29,290 nucleotides of DNA from Vicinamibacteria bacterium (GTDB lineage: Bacteria > Acidobacteriota > Vicinamibacteria > Fen-336 > JAGNNV01). Below, one piece after another: positions 9,601 to 15,441 of this stretch (positions are counted from its first letter, which is position 1; each line of letters starts with the position of its first letter). The notes under the pieces were generated by a model that was not told the DNA's origin, made no database searches, and was given only the letters and a program-made list of their open reading frames with translations. Location: positions 1 to 29,290 of the forward strand of contig JAENWE010000141.1 of NCBI GenBank assembly GCA_016650185.1, given 5' to 3'. The position numbers and the translations under genes were made by a program.

Positions 9601-9779
9601 ACGGACGGCCTACGAAATCGCAGATCGATCGCATGAACGCGCTGTCGCGCGATCTCGACGCTGCCTGGGCGAAGTTCACCGCCCTCGAAAAAGACACCGC
9701 GTCCCAAAACGTCGAATTCGGCAGGCGAAAGCTGGAGGCGCTACGACCCATGACCGAAGAAGCCTGGCGTGGGAAGTAG
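6687..9779 (+). CDS. Large secreted Asp-box (BNR/sortilin-like) beta-propeller protein
   Basis: Exported protein of 1030 residues. The signal peptide MTPRFSRMVPALFGLALAGFASA is cut before QDVRVDS. The body is a chain of Asp-box motifs (S/T-x-D-x-G-x-S/T-W): near residues 75, 128, 179, 236, 285, 331, 511, 579, 633 and 676, for example STDAGDNW, SRDAGKTW, SKDGGATW, SDDAGETW, TRDGGKTW. These mark blades of sialidase/sortilin-type propellers, probably two propellers in tandem. The region after about residue 700 holds a beta-sandwich-like part (FEVSDATGRLLATIPASKRRGLNRIQW) and a helical end. Such proteins are often labelled glycosyl hydrolase or VPS10-domain protein, but no catalytic residues can be assigned, and a binding or extracellular protein-degradation role is as likely. 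GAGGAG lies 11 bases before the ATG. A long antisense frame opposite it is a codon-bias shadow. Confidence 0.88.
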   Translation: MTPRFSRMVPALFGLALAGFASAQDVRVDSDILGGLEARSIGPAVMSGRVSALAAVPGDRLTIYVGAASGGLWKSDDGGVKFKPVFDKYNPSIGDIKVDPSDPKTIWVGTGESWVRNGVSVGDGIYRSTDAGDNWQKLGLEKTERIARIGIDPKDSAKVFACALGPLFGDSDDRGVYVSRDAGKTWEKSLSGAKDAGCADLSVDPKDGQVVYASLWQHRRSPDFFNSGGPKSGLYKSKDGGATWRKLTKGLPEGDLGRIAVEVSPAKSSVVYATVEAKKTGLYRSDDAGETWSLISTAAVVAGRPFYFSRLVADPINPNRIYKTSFGAGTSDDGGKTWSSLSGNFHGDVHAIWVNPKNTDELLLGTDGGAYHSWDRGNRWLFVENLPLSQFYHVAVDMEFPFNVYGGLQDNSSWWGPSRKSGPIGNRDWSALTGGDGFWAFPDPNDEDLVYSEYQGGNVFRTSRKTGEQKDIKPSPVVGDPKYRFNWNTPIHLSPTQKGVMYMGAQFLFRSADRGESWQKISPDLTTNDPAKQRQNDSGGLTRDNSTAENHTTIFAISESPKNPQLIWAGTDDGNLQITRDGGKTWTNVAPNTSVPKGTWVSRVEASSHDEGTAFAAFDGHMTGDMKTYVAKTTDFGKTWTSLATPDTLGYAHVIKQDVVNPNLLFLGTETGLFISIDGGKQWAQFTSGLPMVPVRDLVVHPRGHDLVLATHGRGIFVVDDITPLRALTSEILNSDFAFLPTRAGQLLVGGGGFGGAPWFGDHEFSGLSPEDGASIVYYSKKRHVVGDFKFEVSDATGRLLATIPASKRRGLNRIQWSTREQAPRFAAGAGVIPSLGAFFGARATAGRYTVTAIKNKNTYRSDVTLVGDPRVTYSVSDQALQRETAGRLFGLVERLTWLVESIADLRDQANDRLGKLTARDAALAKRVTAFAAVLEAQRVALVAQQEGEGISGEEKLREELGMLYGNVNGYDGRPTKSQIDRMNALSRDLDAAWAKFTALEKDTASQNVEFGRRKLEALRPMTEEAWRGK

Positions 9780-9833
9780 GACGTCCGGACGGAGATCGAG
9801 AGCCCACGCTCCGCTCGGTTCGAGAGTTGTGCC

Positions 9834-10152
9834 CGCGCGGGCGTGATCGAAACCACGTTCGCCGAAGAGACGGAGACCGACCTCTTCGGGTGACCGCCGA
9901 AACCAACGTGAGATGGGGGAAGATGCTGGAGGAAATCCGAAACGGGGCCTATGCGCGCAAGTGGATCGCGGAAACCGACGCGGGCCGGCCTGGTTCAACG
10001 ACCAGCGAAAACGGGAACGGATGCACCCGATCGAGAAGGTTGGCGCCCAGCTTCGATCGATGATGCCGTTTCTCGATCCCGTCGCCGTTTCTCCCGAAGA
10101 GGGCGCGACGGATTCGAAGCCGGTCGAAATGGCGGCGGTGGGCGCACGATGA
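9834..10152 (+). pseudogene. ilvC: ilvC (ketol-acid reductoisomerase) remnant, deleted and frameshifted
   Basis: Three pieces of acetohydroxyacid isomeroreductase lie in order but in three different frames. Piece A (9834-9890) reads RAGVIETTFAEETETDLFG and runs straight into a TGA. Piece B (about 9917-9991) reads GKMLEEIRNGAYARKW and then AGRP. Piece C (9991-10152, shifted one frame) reads WFNDQRKRER and then HPIEKVGAQLRSMMPFLDP. In intact class I enzymes A and B are separated by most of the knotted helical domain, about 80-90 residues from memory; here only about 26 bases remain. The whole NADPH-binding N-terminal domain is missing. B and C join if one base is restored near 9991. The remnant sits just upstream of ilvD, a usual neighbourhood for ilvC. 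Assembly error cannot be excluded, but it would have to explain two losses plus a frameshift. Confidence 0.85.
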
Positions 10153-10253
10153 CTCCCGCCCAAGCGAGTCCCCCGAACCGCCCCTCCCGAGACCCGGCGC
10201 GCCATCGGCTCCATCCTCTGCTCAAATCGACCAGCGCCAGTGTAGGTCGCTGA
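10149..10253 (+). other. Short ORF overlapping the end of the ilvC remnant (doubtful gene)
   Basis: A 34-codon frame starts at an ATG whose last bases are the TGA of the ilvC remnant (ATGA overlap) and ends just ahead of the ilvD ribosome-binding site. The product is basic and proline-rich (for example PPNRPSRDPARHR) with no recognisable domain. It could be the stub of a former operon gene or chance. No Shine-Dalgarno stands out. The rest of the 9780-10274 spacer shows nothing further. Confidence 0.2.
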
Positions 10254-10274
10254 AGGAAAGGAGGCGCCATCGGC

Positions 10275-11942
10275 ATGAGAAGCCATCTGGTCAAGGAAGG
10301 GCCCGAGCGTTCGCCCAACCGTTCGATGCTGCGGGCGATGGGGTACACCGACGACGATTTCAAGAAGCCCTTCGTCGGGATCGCCAATGCTCACAGCACC
10401 ACCACGCCCTGTAACGCCGGGCTGCAACTTCTCGCGACCCGGGCCGAGGCGGCCTGCCGTGAGGCGGGCCTGGTCCCGCAGACGTTTGGAATTCCGACAG
10501 TCTCGGACGCCATATCCATGGGCACCATCGGGATGAAATATTCGCTCGTTTCCCGCGAAGTCATCGCTGACTCGATCGAAACCGTTTGCGGCGCCGAGCG
10601 GCTGGACGGCGTCCTGATTGTCGGAGGCTGCGACAAGAACATGCCCGGCGCGATGATCGCCATGGCTCGTCTCGACATCCCCGCCATTTTCGTCTACGGC
10701 GGCACCATCAAGCCGGGGCATCTGGATGGGCGCGACCTCACCATCGTGAGTGCCTTTGAGGCGGTGGGGCAGTGGAGCCAGCGGAAAATCACCGATCGGG
10801 AACTGGACCGGATCGAGCGTGCCGCCTGCCCCGGGGCCGGCTCTTGTGGCGGCATGTTCACCGCCAACACCATGTCTTCGGTGATCGAGGCCATGGGTCT
10901 TTCTTTGCCCCGCTCCTCCACCATGGCTGCGGTGGATGTGGAGAAGGCGGACTCGTCCGCCGAGTCCGCGCGGGTTCTCGCCCGCGCCGTGGCTTCTGAC
11001 CTCACCCCGCGGAAAATCATGTCGAGGCTGGCTTTCGAGAACGCCATCGCGGTGGTGATGGCCATCGGCGGATCAACGAATGCCGTACTGCATCTTCTCG
11101 CCATCGCCCACAGCGCCGATGTCCCCCTGACCCTCGACGACTTCGAAGCCATGCGCGCTCGGGTGCCGGTTCTGTGCGATCTGTCGCCGTCGGGCAAGTT
11201 TGCCACCACCGACCTGCATCGGGCCGGAGGCATCCCACAAGTGATGAAGATCCTGCTCGACCATGGAGTGCTGCACGGCGAGGCTCTGACCATTTCGGGG
11301 GTGAGCGTCGCCGAGTCCCTCGCGAGCGTGCCGGCCGAGCCTCCGCCCGGTCAGGACGTGATTCGTCCCTGGGACCGCCCGGTTCATGCCCAGGGGCATC
11401 TCGCCATCCTCCGGGGTAACTTGGCTGGGGAGGGCGCGGTGGCCAAGATCTCCGGGCTCAAAACCATCAAACTCACCGGCCCGGCCCGCGTTTTCGAATC
11501 TGAAGAGGAGAGCTTGAACGCTATTCTGGACGGGAGGATCGAGCCTGGGAATGTGGTGGTGATCCGGCAGGAAGGGCCGCGGGGCGGCCCGGGGATGCGG
11601 GAAATGCTCGCGCCCACTTCGGCCTTGATGGGTGCGGGCTTGGGCGAAAGCGTGGCCCTAATCACCGATGGGCGGTTTTCGGGCGCCACTCATGGGCTGG
11701 TGGTGGGGCATGTGGCGCCGGAGGCGGCCACCGGGGGGCTGATCGGCCTGATTCACGAAGGCGACAGCGTCACCGTCGACGCCGAGGCGCGGCTTCTCAC
11801 CCTCAATGTGTCCGACGCCGAGATTCAGAGGCGGCGCGATGGGTGGACCACGCCTCCGCCCCGATTCACCCGGGGCGTGCTCGCGAAGTACGCCCGGGTG
11901 GTCTCATCCGCCAGTCGGGGAGCGGTCACGGACGGCGATTGA
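10275..11942 (+). CDS. ilvD: Dihydroxy-acid dehydratase
   Basis: Iron-sulfur enzyme that dehydrates 2,3-dihydroxy-isovalerate and 2,3-dihydroxy-3-methylvalerate to the keto acids that aminotransferases turn into valine and isoleucine; cytoplasmic. Full length at 555 residues. The three cluster-binding cysteines are Cys46 (TTTPCNAG), Cys119 (GGCDKNMPGA) and Cys191 (CPGAGSCGGMFTANTM), with Lys121 as the likely carbamylated metal ligand. Later motifs GPRGGPGMREML and TDGRFSGATHG are intact. This pattern fits the short, [2Fe-2S]-type IlvD family. AAAGGAGG (10257-10264) lies 10 bases before the ATG. It follows the ilvC remnant and precedes aroF by 33 bases on the same strand, so ilvD and aroF are probably co-transcribed. 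Confidence 0.97.
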   Translation: MRSHLVKEGPERSPNRSMLRAMGYTDDDFKKPFVGIANAHSTTTPCNAGLQLLATRAEAACREAGLVPQTFGIPTVSDAISMGTIGMKYSLVSREVIADSIETVCGAERLDGVLIVGGCDKNMPGAMIAMARLDIPAIFVYGGTIKPGHLDGRDLTIVSAFEAVGQWSQRKITDRELDRIERAACPGAGSCGGMFTANTMSSVIEAMGLSLPRSSTMAAVDVEKADSSAESARVLARAVASDLTPRKIMSRLAFENAIAVVMAIGGSTNAVLHLLAIAHSADVPLTLDDFEAMRARVPVLCDLSPSGKFATTDLHRAGGIPQVMKILLDHGVLHGEALTISGVSVAESLASVPAEPPPGQDVIRPWDRPVHAQGHLAILRGNLAGEGAVAKISGLKTIKLTGPARVFESEEESLNAILDGRIEPGNVVVIRQEGPRGGPGMREMLAPTSALMGAGLGESVALITDGRFSGATHGLVVGHVAPEAATGGLIGLIHEGDSVTVDAEARLLTLNVSDAEIQRRRDGWTTPPPRFTRGVLAKYARVVSSASRGAVTDGD

Positions 11943-11975
11943 GAGCCCTTTGCGAATTAGACTTCGCCAACCCCC

Positions 11976-12833
11976 ATGAAATCCTCGCGGAACACCAAGC
12001 CCGAGCCCACCGAGGTGTCGATTGGAGACATCGTGGTCGGCGGCGTTCAGACGGTTGTGATCGCCGGCCCCTGCGCGGTCGAGAGCCATGACAGCCTCAT
12101 GCGCATCGCCCGGTCGGTCAAGGTCTCGGGGGCTCATCTTCTGCGCGGGGGCGCGTTCAAGCCCCGGACCTCGCCTTACTCCTTTCAGGGTCACGGCGAT
12201 GATGCCCTGAAATGGCTTGGCGAGGCCAGGGCGGTCACCGGGCTCAAGGTGGTGAGCGAAGTGATGGACGTGCGCCGGGTCGAGGCGATGGCCCGCGTGG
12301 TTGACTGCCTGCAGGTCGGCACCCGCAACATGCAGAATTTCGACTTACTTCGGGAACTCGGCCGGGTCCCGAACGCGATTCTCCTCAAGCGAGGGATGTC
12401 CGCGACCATCGAAGAGTGGCTTCTGGCCGCCGAATACATCCTGGCTGAGGGCAATCCCAACGTCATTCTTTGCGAGCGAGGGATCCGCACGTTTGAGAGC
12501 GCCACTCGGAACACCCTGGATCTCTCCGCCATCCCCGTGGTGCGAGCGTTGTCCCATCTTCCCATCGCCATCGACCCGTCTCATGGAACCGGACGTCGGG
12601 ACGGTGTCGCGCCCATGACCAAGGCGGCCATCGCCGCGGGGGCCGATGCGGTGATGATCGAGGTGCACGACGACCCCGAACGGGCTCTTTCGGACGGCGC
12701 CCAGAGCCTCTCCCTCTTCGCCTTCGACGGCCTCATGCGCGACGCGGCTCGGATTGCCGATGTCTGCGGCCGACCCTTCCAGGATCAGCGCGTGGTGGCC
12801 TTTTCCAGCCGAACCATCGGGGGGGCGATTTGA
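11976..12833 (+). CDS. aroF: 3-deoxy-7-phosphoheptulonate (DAHP) synthase, type I beta
   Basis: First enzyme of the shikimate pathway: condenses phosphoenolpyruvate with erythrose 4-phosphate to DAHP. 285 residues, a KDO8P-synthase-like TIM barrel. Visible motifs: IAGPCAVES (Cys33 is the expected metal ligand), LLRGGAFKPRTSPYSFQG at 55-72 (PEP/E4P binding), ILLKRGMSAT, CERGIRTFES, and AIDPSHGTGRRD around 198-209, with the metal-binding histidine at 203. The N-terminal part is too short for the ferredoxin-like (ACT-like) regulatory domain or a fused chorismate mutase, so it should be a basic, unregulated I-beta enzyme. The gene follows ilvD. Its TGA stop overlaps a TTGACA -35 box that appears to drive the leader peptide and ilvE downstream. 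Confidence 0.93.
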   Translation: MKSSRNTKPEPTEVSIGDIVVGGVQTVVIAGPCAVESHDSLMRIARSVKVSGAHLLRGGAFKPRTSPYSFQGHGDDALKWLGEARAVTGLKVVSEVMDVRRVEAMARVVDCLQVGTRNMQNFDLLRELGRVPNAILLKRGMSATIEEWLLAAEYILAEGNPNVILCERGIRTFESATRNTLDLSAIPVVRALSHLPIAIDPSHGTGRRDGVAPMTKAAIAAGADAVMIEVHDDPERALSDGAQSLSLFAFDGLMRDAARIADVCGRPFQDQRVVAFSSRTIGGAI

Positions 12834-12859
12834 CACTGCGGCTCCGCCGCCCGTACCCT
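12830..12859 (+). promoter_or_regulatory. Promoter of the ilvE leader region
   Basis: A perfect TTGACA (12830-12835) overlaps the aroF TGA. TACCCT (12854-12859), with T1, A2 and T6 of the -10 conserved, lies 18 bases further. Transcription would start near 12866, about three bases before the leader ATG, so the leader mRNA would be nearly leaderless, in agreement with the absence of a Shine-Dalgarno. Confidence 0.55.
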
Positions 12860-12868
12860 AGGCCTTCC

Positions 12869-12976
12869 ATGACCCTCCAGACCTCTTCGAGAAACCAGGC
12901 TGTGCTGAGCGCTTCGTCGCTCCCGCCGGCTATTGGTCTCATTCTCGTCGTCCTTACGGACGGGGGTCCCGTCTAG
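12869..12976 (+). CDS. Branched-chain amino-acid leader peptide (attenuator peptide)
   Basis: A 35-codon ORF, MTLQTSSRNQAVLSASS followed by LPPAIGLILVVLTDGGPV and a TAG. Codons 22-29 (12932-12955) read Ile-Gly-Leu-Ile-Leu-Val-Val-Leu: seven of eight code for the three branched-chain amino acids. The pattern resembles ilvBN and ilvGMEDA leader peptides of enterobacteria, where a Pro-Pro-Ala or similar stretch precedes an Ile/Leu/Val run. It is followed by alternative hairpins and a T-run, then by ilvE. The expected role is to stall the ribosome when charged Ile, Leu or Val tRNA is scarce and so allow readthrough. No Shine-Dalgarno precedes the ATG; translation from the very 5' end is likely. 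The peptide itself probably has no other function. Confidence 0.78.
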   Translation: MTLQTSSRNQAVLSASSLPPAIGLILVVLTDGGPV

Positions 12977-13038
12977 CCAGGCAAAAGAGCCGAGCGAGAC
13001 GAAAGGCCCCCGAGGGAAACCTCGGGGTTTTCATTTTT
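12959..13038 (+). promoter_or_regulatory. ilvE transcription attenuator: antiterminator and terminator hairpins
   Basis: Three competing pairings can be read. (1) GACGGG 12959-12964 with CCCGTC 12968-12973, over the last leader codons. (2) Antiterminator: 12961-12968 with 13005-13012, eight pairs with one G-U. (3) Terminator: CCCCGAGG 13008-13015 with CCTCGGGG 13020-13027, eight perfect pairs around a GAAA tetraloop, followed by TTTTCATTTTT (13028-13038). Pairings 2 and 3 share 13008-13012 and exclude each other. A ribosome reaching the TAG at 12974 covers the antiterminator arm, favouring termination. A ribosome stalled on the Ile/Leu/Val codons leaves it free. The terminator hairpin alone is very clear; the switching is inferred. 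Confidence 0.72.
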
Positions 13039-13055
13039 GAGGAAAAGAAAGACCA

Positions 13056-13211
13056 ATGAACGACCACGACGACAAACAGAAACCTTCGGAAAATACAGAG
13101 CCCGGGGACACGGCGGCGCAAGCCAGGTCCTTCGAGCCGGAATCTGCGAACCCTCAGGAGGCTCCGGACTTCCGCGAGACCGCCGAAGGAGGCTACGGCT
13201 GGGGCGTATAG
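13056..13211 (+). CDS. Small acidic protein with GGYGWGV tail, first gene after the attenuator
   Basis: A 51-codon ORF starting MNDHDDKQKPSENTEP and ending FRETAEGGYGWGV. It is strongly acidic (12 Asp/Glu against 4 Lys/Arg), has five prolines and no predicted membrane segment, so it is likely disordered apart from the Gly/aromatic C-terminal tail. GAGGAAAAG lies 9-17 bases ahead of the ATG, and the gene begins just past the terminator T-run. It ends 40 bases before ilvE. I do not recognise a family. It could be a small regulator or partner of the aminotransferase, or a precursor-like peptide; no modification enzyme is nearby. Chance translation is possible, but the ribosome-binding site, placement and composition favour a real gene. 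Confidence 0.6.
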   Translation: MNDHDDKQKPSENTEPGDTAAQARSFEPESANPQEAPDFRETAEGGYGWGV

Positions 13212-13251
13212 GCTTGCTCCGTCCCTTTTGTTTTGAGAGAGCTCACCGAAA

Positions 13252-14187
13252 ATGAACCTTGAGTCGAAACTCGTCTGGATGAACGGCGAGCTCGTTCCGC
13301 AGGAGAAAGCGGTCGTGCCTTTCCTGACTCCTGCCCTTCATTATGGGACCGCGGTCTTTGAAGGGATGCGCGCTTATGGCACGCCCCAGGGCCCGGCCAT
13401 TTTTCGGTTGAAGGATCACGTGACGCGCCTGTTCTCGAGTGCCCGGATCTTCGGCTTCCTCGAATTACCATGGACGGAGGAGCAGGTCATCGCGGGATCG
13501 AAGGCGGTGGTGCGCGAGAACGGTTTTATCGAGTGCTATGTGCGTCCCCTGATCTTCGCAGCCTCCGGCCACATGGGTCTGAACCTCCTGGGTATCACCC
13601 CCGGCCTGGGTATCGCCGCCTGGGAGTGGAAGGGCTTTGTGTCGCCCGAGGCTGAGGCGAAGGGCCTGCGCGCCAACGTGTCGTCCTTCACCCGCCATCA
13701 CCCGAACGTGATGATGACCAAGTCCAAGCTGGCCGGGAACTACGGCAACTCGGTGCTCGCCCGCACCGAGTCCGCGCGGCTTGGTTTTGATGAGGCCATC
13801 ATGCTGGATCCAACGGGTCTCGTGGCCGAGGGAACGGGTGAGAATCTCTTCGTCGTCCGTAAGAATGTGATCTACACGCCTCACCGGACGATGGTGCTCG
13901 AAGGACTCACTCGCGACAGCGTCATCACCATCGCGAGAGACTTCGGCCTCGAAGTTCGCGAGGAACCGTTGACCCGGGATCAGCTGTATGTCGCCGATGA
14001 ACTCTTCGTCTGCGGAACCGCGGCCGAGGTGCTCGGCATTCGAGAGCTCGACTTCCGACCCATCGGGACAGGGTCGCGAGGTCCGATCACCGCGAAGCTC
14101 GCCGAAGCTTTCCGGCGCGCGGTCACCGGTGGAGAGAAGAAGTATCTCGATTGGCTTGATTACTGCAAAGCCATAGTTGCTCCATGA
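13252..14187 (+). CDS. ilvE: Branched-chain amino-acid aminotransferase (IlvE, short form)
   Basis: PLP-dependent fold-type IV transaminase interconverting valine, leucine and isoleucine with their keto acids, using glutamate/2-oxoglutarate. 311 residues, normal for the bacterial short IlvE. Motifs: MNGELVPQEKAVVPFLTPALHYG at the start, VFEGMRAY around 35-42, the PLP lysine Lys159 in SKLAGNYGNS, DEAIMLDPTGLVAEGTGENLF, LEGLTRDSVITIA, and ADELFVCGTAAEV. The neighbourhood (leader peptide, attenuator, small acidic protein) says expression responds to branched-chain amino-acid supply. It ends seven bases from the stop of the convergent SDR gene. A second, long-form aminotransferase is at 26927-28048. 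Confidence 0.95.
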   Translation: MNLESKLVWMNGELVPQEKAVVPFLTPALHYGTAVFEGMRAYGTPQGPAIFRLKDHVTRLFSSARIFGFLELPWTEEQVIAGSKAVVRENGFIECYVRPLIFAASGHMGLNLLGITPGLGIAAWEWKGFVSPEAEAKGLRANVSSFTRHHPNVMMTKSKLAGNYGNSVLARTESARLGFDEAIMLDPTGLVAEGTGENLFVVRKNVIYTPHRTMVLEGLTRDSVITIARDFGLEVREEPLTRDQLYVADELFVCGTAAEVLGIRELDFRPIGTGSRGPITAKLAEAFRRAVTGGEKKYLDWLDYCKAIVAP

Positions 14188-14194
14188 TTCGAAA

Positions 14195-14980
14195 CTAGGA
14201 TTTGCGGGCGCGACCGGCCCAGCGATCAACGAGCGAAGGGAAGATCGCGTTCAGTGCCACCAGTCCGCGCGCCATCGGGTACGGATGCACTTCCGGGCGC
14301 GGACGCCGGACGGCTCGCACCATCGCCTCCGCCACCTGCTCGGCGGTCTGGACCGGACCCACGGGCGCACCGGTGCGACCCCCGGACTCTTTCAGGGCCA
14401 CCGCGCTGAATTCGGTCTGGGTCGCGATCGGATGCACCGACATCACCAGGATCCCGGTTCCCTGAAGCTCCACCCGCAGCGCCTCCGTGAGGCTGATCTG
14501 GGCCGCCTTCGAGGCTCCGTACGCCGACCCTCCCGGCAGCGCCCGATGCCCAACGATGGACGATACGTTCAAGATGACGCCTTCGTTCCGGACGCGCATG
14601 TGCTTGAGGGCGGCCTGACATCCATAGACCGTGCCCATGAAGTTGGTCTTCATAAGACGCTCGAAGTCCGCGGGCGGAGTTTCCTCGACCCGGCCCCGAA
14701 TGCCGAGGCCGGCGTTGTTGATCATGACGTCGATCCGGCCATACATCGTCACCGTCTCGTCCACGAAGCGATGAACGTCCGCCTCGACGGAGACATCGGC
14801 TTCGACCGCCAGCGCCTTTCCTCTCGAGACCTCGATCTCCTTCACCAGGGCGTCGAGTCTGTCCCTTCGTCTGGCCGCTACCGCAAGCTGCGCCCCCTCT
14901 CGCGAAAAGGCGCGGGCGGCGGCGAAACCGATTCCTGATGACGCGCCCGTGACGGCAACGACACACCCCGGTGAGTTCAT
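14195..14980 (-). CDS. Short-chain dehydrogenase/reductase (classical SDR)
   Basis: NAD(P)-dependent oxidoreductase of 261 residues with a complete classical SDR set: TGASSGIG at 11-18, NNAG at 88-91, catalytic Ser in NVSSIVG (140-141), Tyr154 and Lys158 in YGASK. The AARRRDRLD stretch after the second strand (basic residues at 37-39) suggests NADP(H) preference. The C-terminal third (EVHPYPMARGLVALNAIFPSLVDRW) matches the SDR group that often acts on lipidic or acyl substrates, but the substrate is unknown. AAAGAG precedes the ATG by about eight bases. It is the last gene of the phoD-dehydrogenase-RidA-SDR series, 68 bases after the RidA-family gene. Confidence 0.88.
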   Translation of the reverse strand: MNSPGCVVAVTGASSGIGFAAARAFSREGAQLAVAARRRDRLDALVKEIEVSRGKALAVEADVSVEADVHRFVDETVTMYGRIDVMINNAGLGIRGRVEETPPADFERLMKTNFMGTVYGCQAALKHMRVRNEGVILNVSSIVGHRALPGGSAYGASKAAQISLTEALRVELQGTGILVMSVHPIATQTEFSAVALKESGGRTGAPVGPVQTAEQVAEAMVRAVRRPRPEVHPYPMARGLVALNAIFPSLVDRWAGRARKS

Positions 14981-15048
14981 CGAGCTGCTCTTTCAGGTCG
15001 CGAGGCGGTCCCGGGGAGTGGGGTGCCTCAAGAGCCCGCAACGCGAAC

Positions 15049-15441
15049 TCAGTCTGGCTCCACGTAGGCGTCGACTTCGATCTCAATCAGCATCTCCGGA
15101 TCGACCAGCGCGGTCACCTGAACCATGGTCGACGCGGGTCGGATGTCTCTGAACACCTCGCCATGAGCCCGCCCGACCTCTTCGAATCTGGAGATGTCGG
15201 TGACAAACATCCGCGTTCTCACCACCTGAAACATCGACGCGCCGGCCTCCCCCAGGGCATCCTCGATCTTGCGCAGGATGAATTTGGTTTGAGCGAAGGC
15301 GTCTCCAGCCCCGACCACAGCGCCTGAGGCATTGATCGCGGTGGTTCCCGCCACGTGAATATGCGGACCCACTCGAACGGCCCGCGAGTAGCCCACGGAT
15401 CGCTCCCACTTGGTTCCCGACGAAATATTGGTGCGCGCCAT
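15049..15441 (-). CDS. RidA/YjgF family enamine/imine deaminase
   Basis: 130-residue trimeric cytoplasmic protein of the RidA family, which hydrolyses reactive enamine/imine intermediates such as 2-aminoacrylate that otherwise damage PLP enzymes. The substrate-binding arginine is Arg101 in IRPASTMVQV, followed by the family ending LVDPEMLIEIEVDAYV with Glu120. The middle VVRTRMFVTDISRFEEVGRAHGEVF is typical of Rid subgroups other than the archetypal RidA, so imine deaminase activity is probable but subgroup-specific function is open. Its ATG directly abuts the TAG of the upstream dehydrogenase gene, indicating tight coupling. Confidence 0.9.
   Translation of the reverse strand: MARTNISSGTKWERSVGYSRAVRVGPHIHVAGTTAINASGAVVGAGDAFAQTKFILRKIEDALGEAGASMFQVVRTRMFVTDISRFEEVGRAHGEVFRDIRPASTMVQVTALVDPEMLIEIEVDAYVEPD

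Noticed and set aside
6465..9707. Minus-strand frame of 1080 codons opposite the propeller gene
   Set aside because: Low-complexity Arg/Gly/Val/Leu-rich translation with no motifs, while the plus strand has a signal peptide and regular Asp boxes. It is a codon-bias shadow.
13037..13255. 72-codon plus-strand frame overlapping the small acidic ORF
   Set aside because: Arg-rich out-of-frame translation without a suitable ribosome-binding site; the 13056-13211 frame has one and a more protein-like composition.
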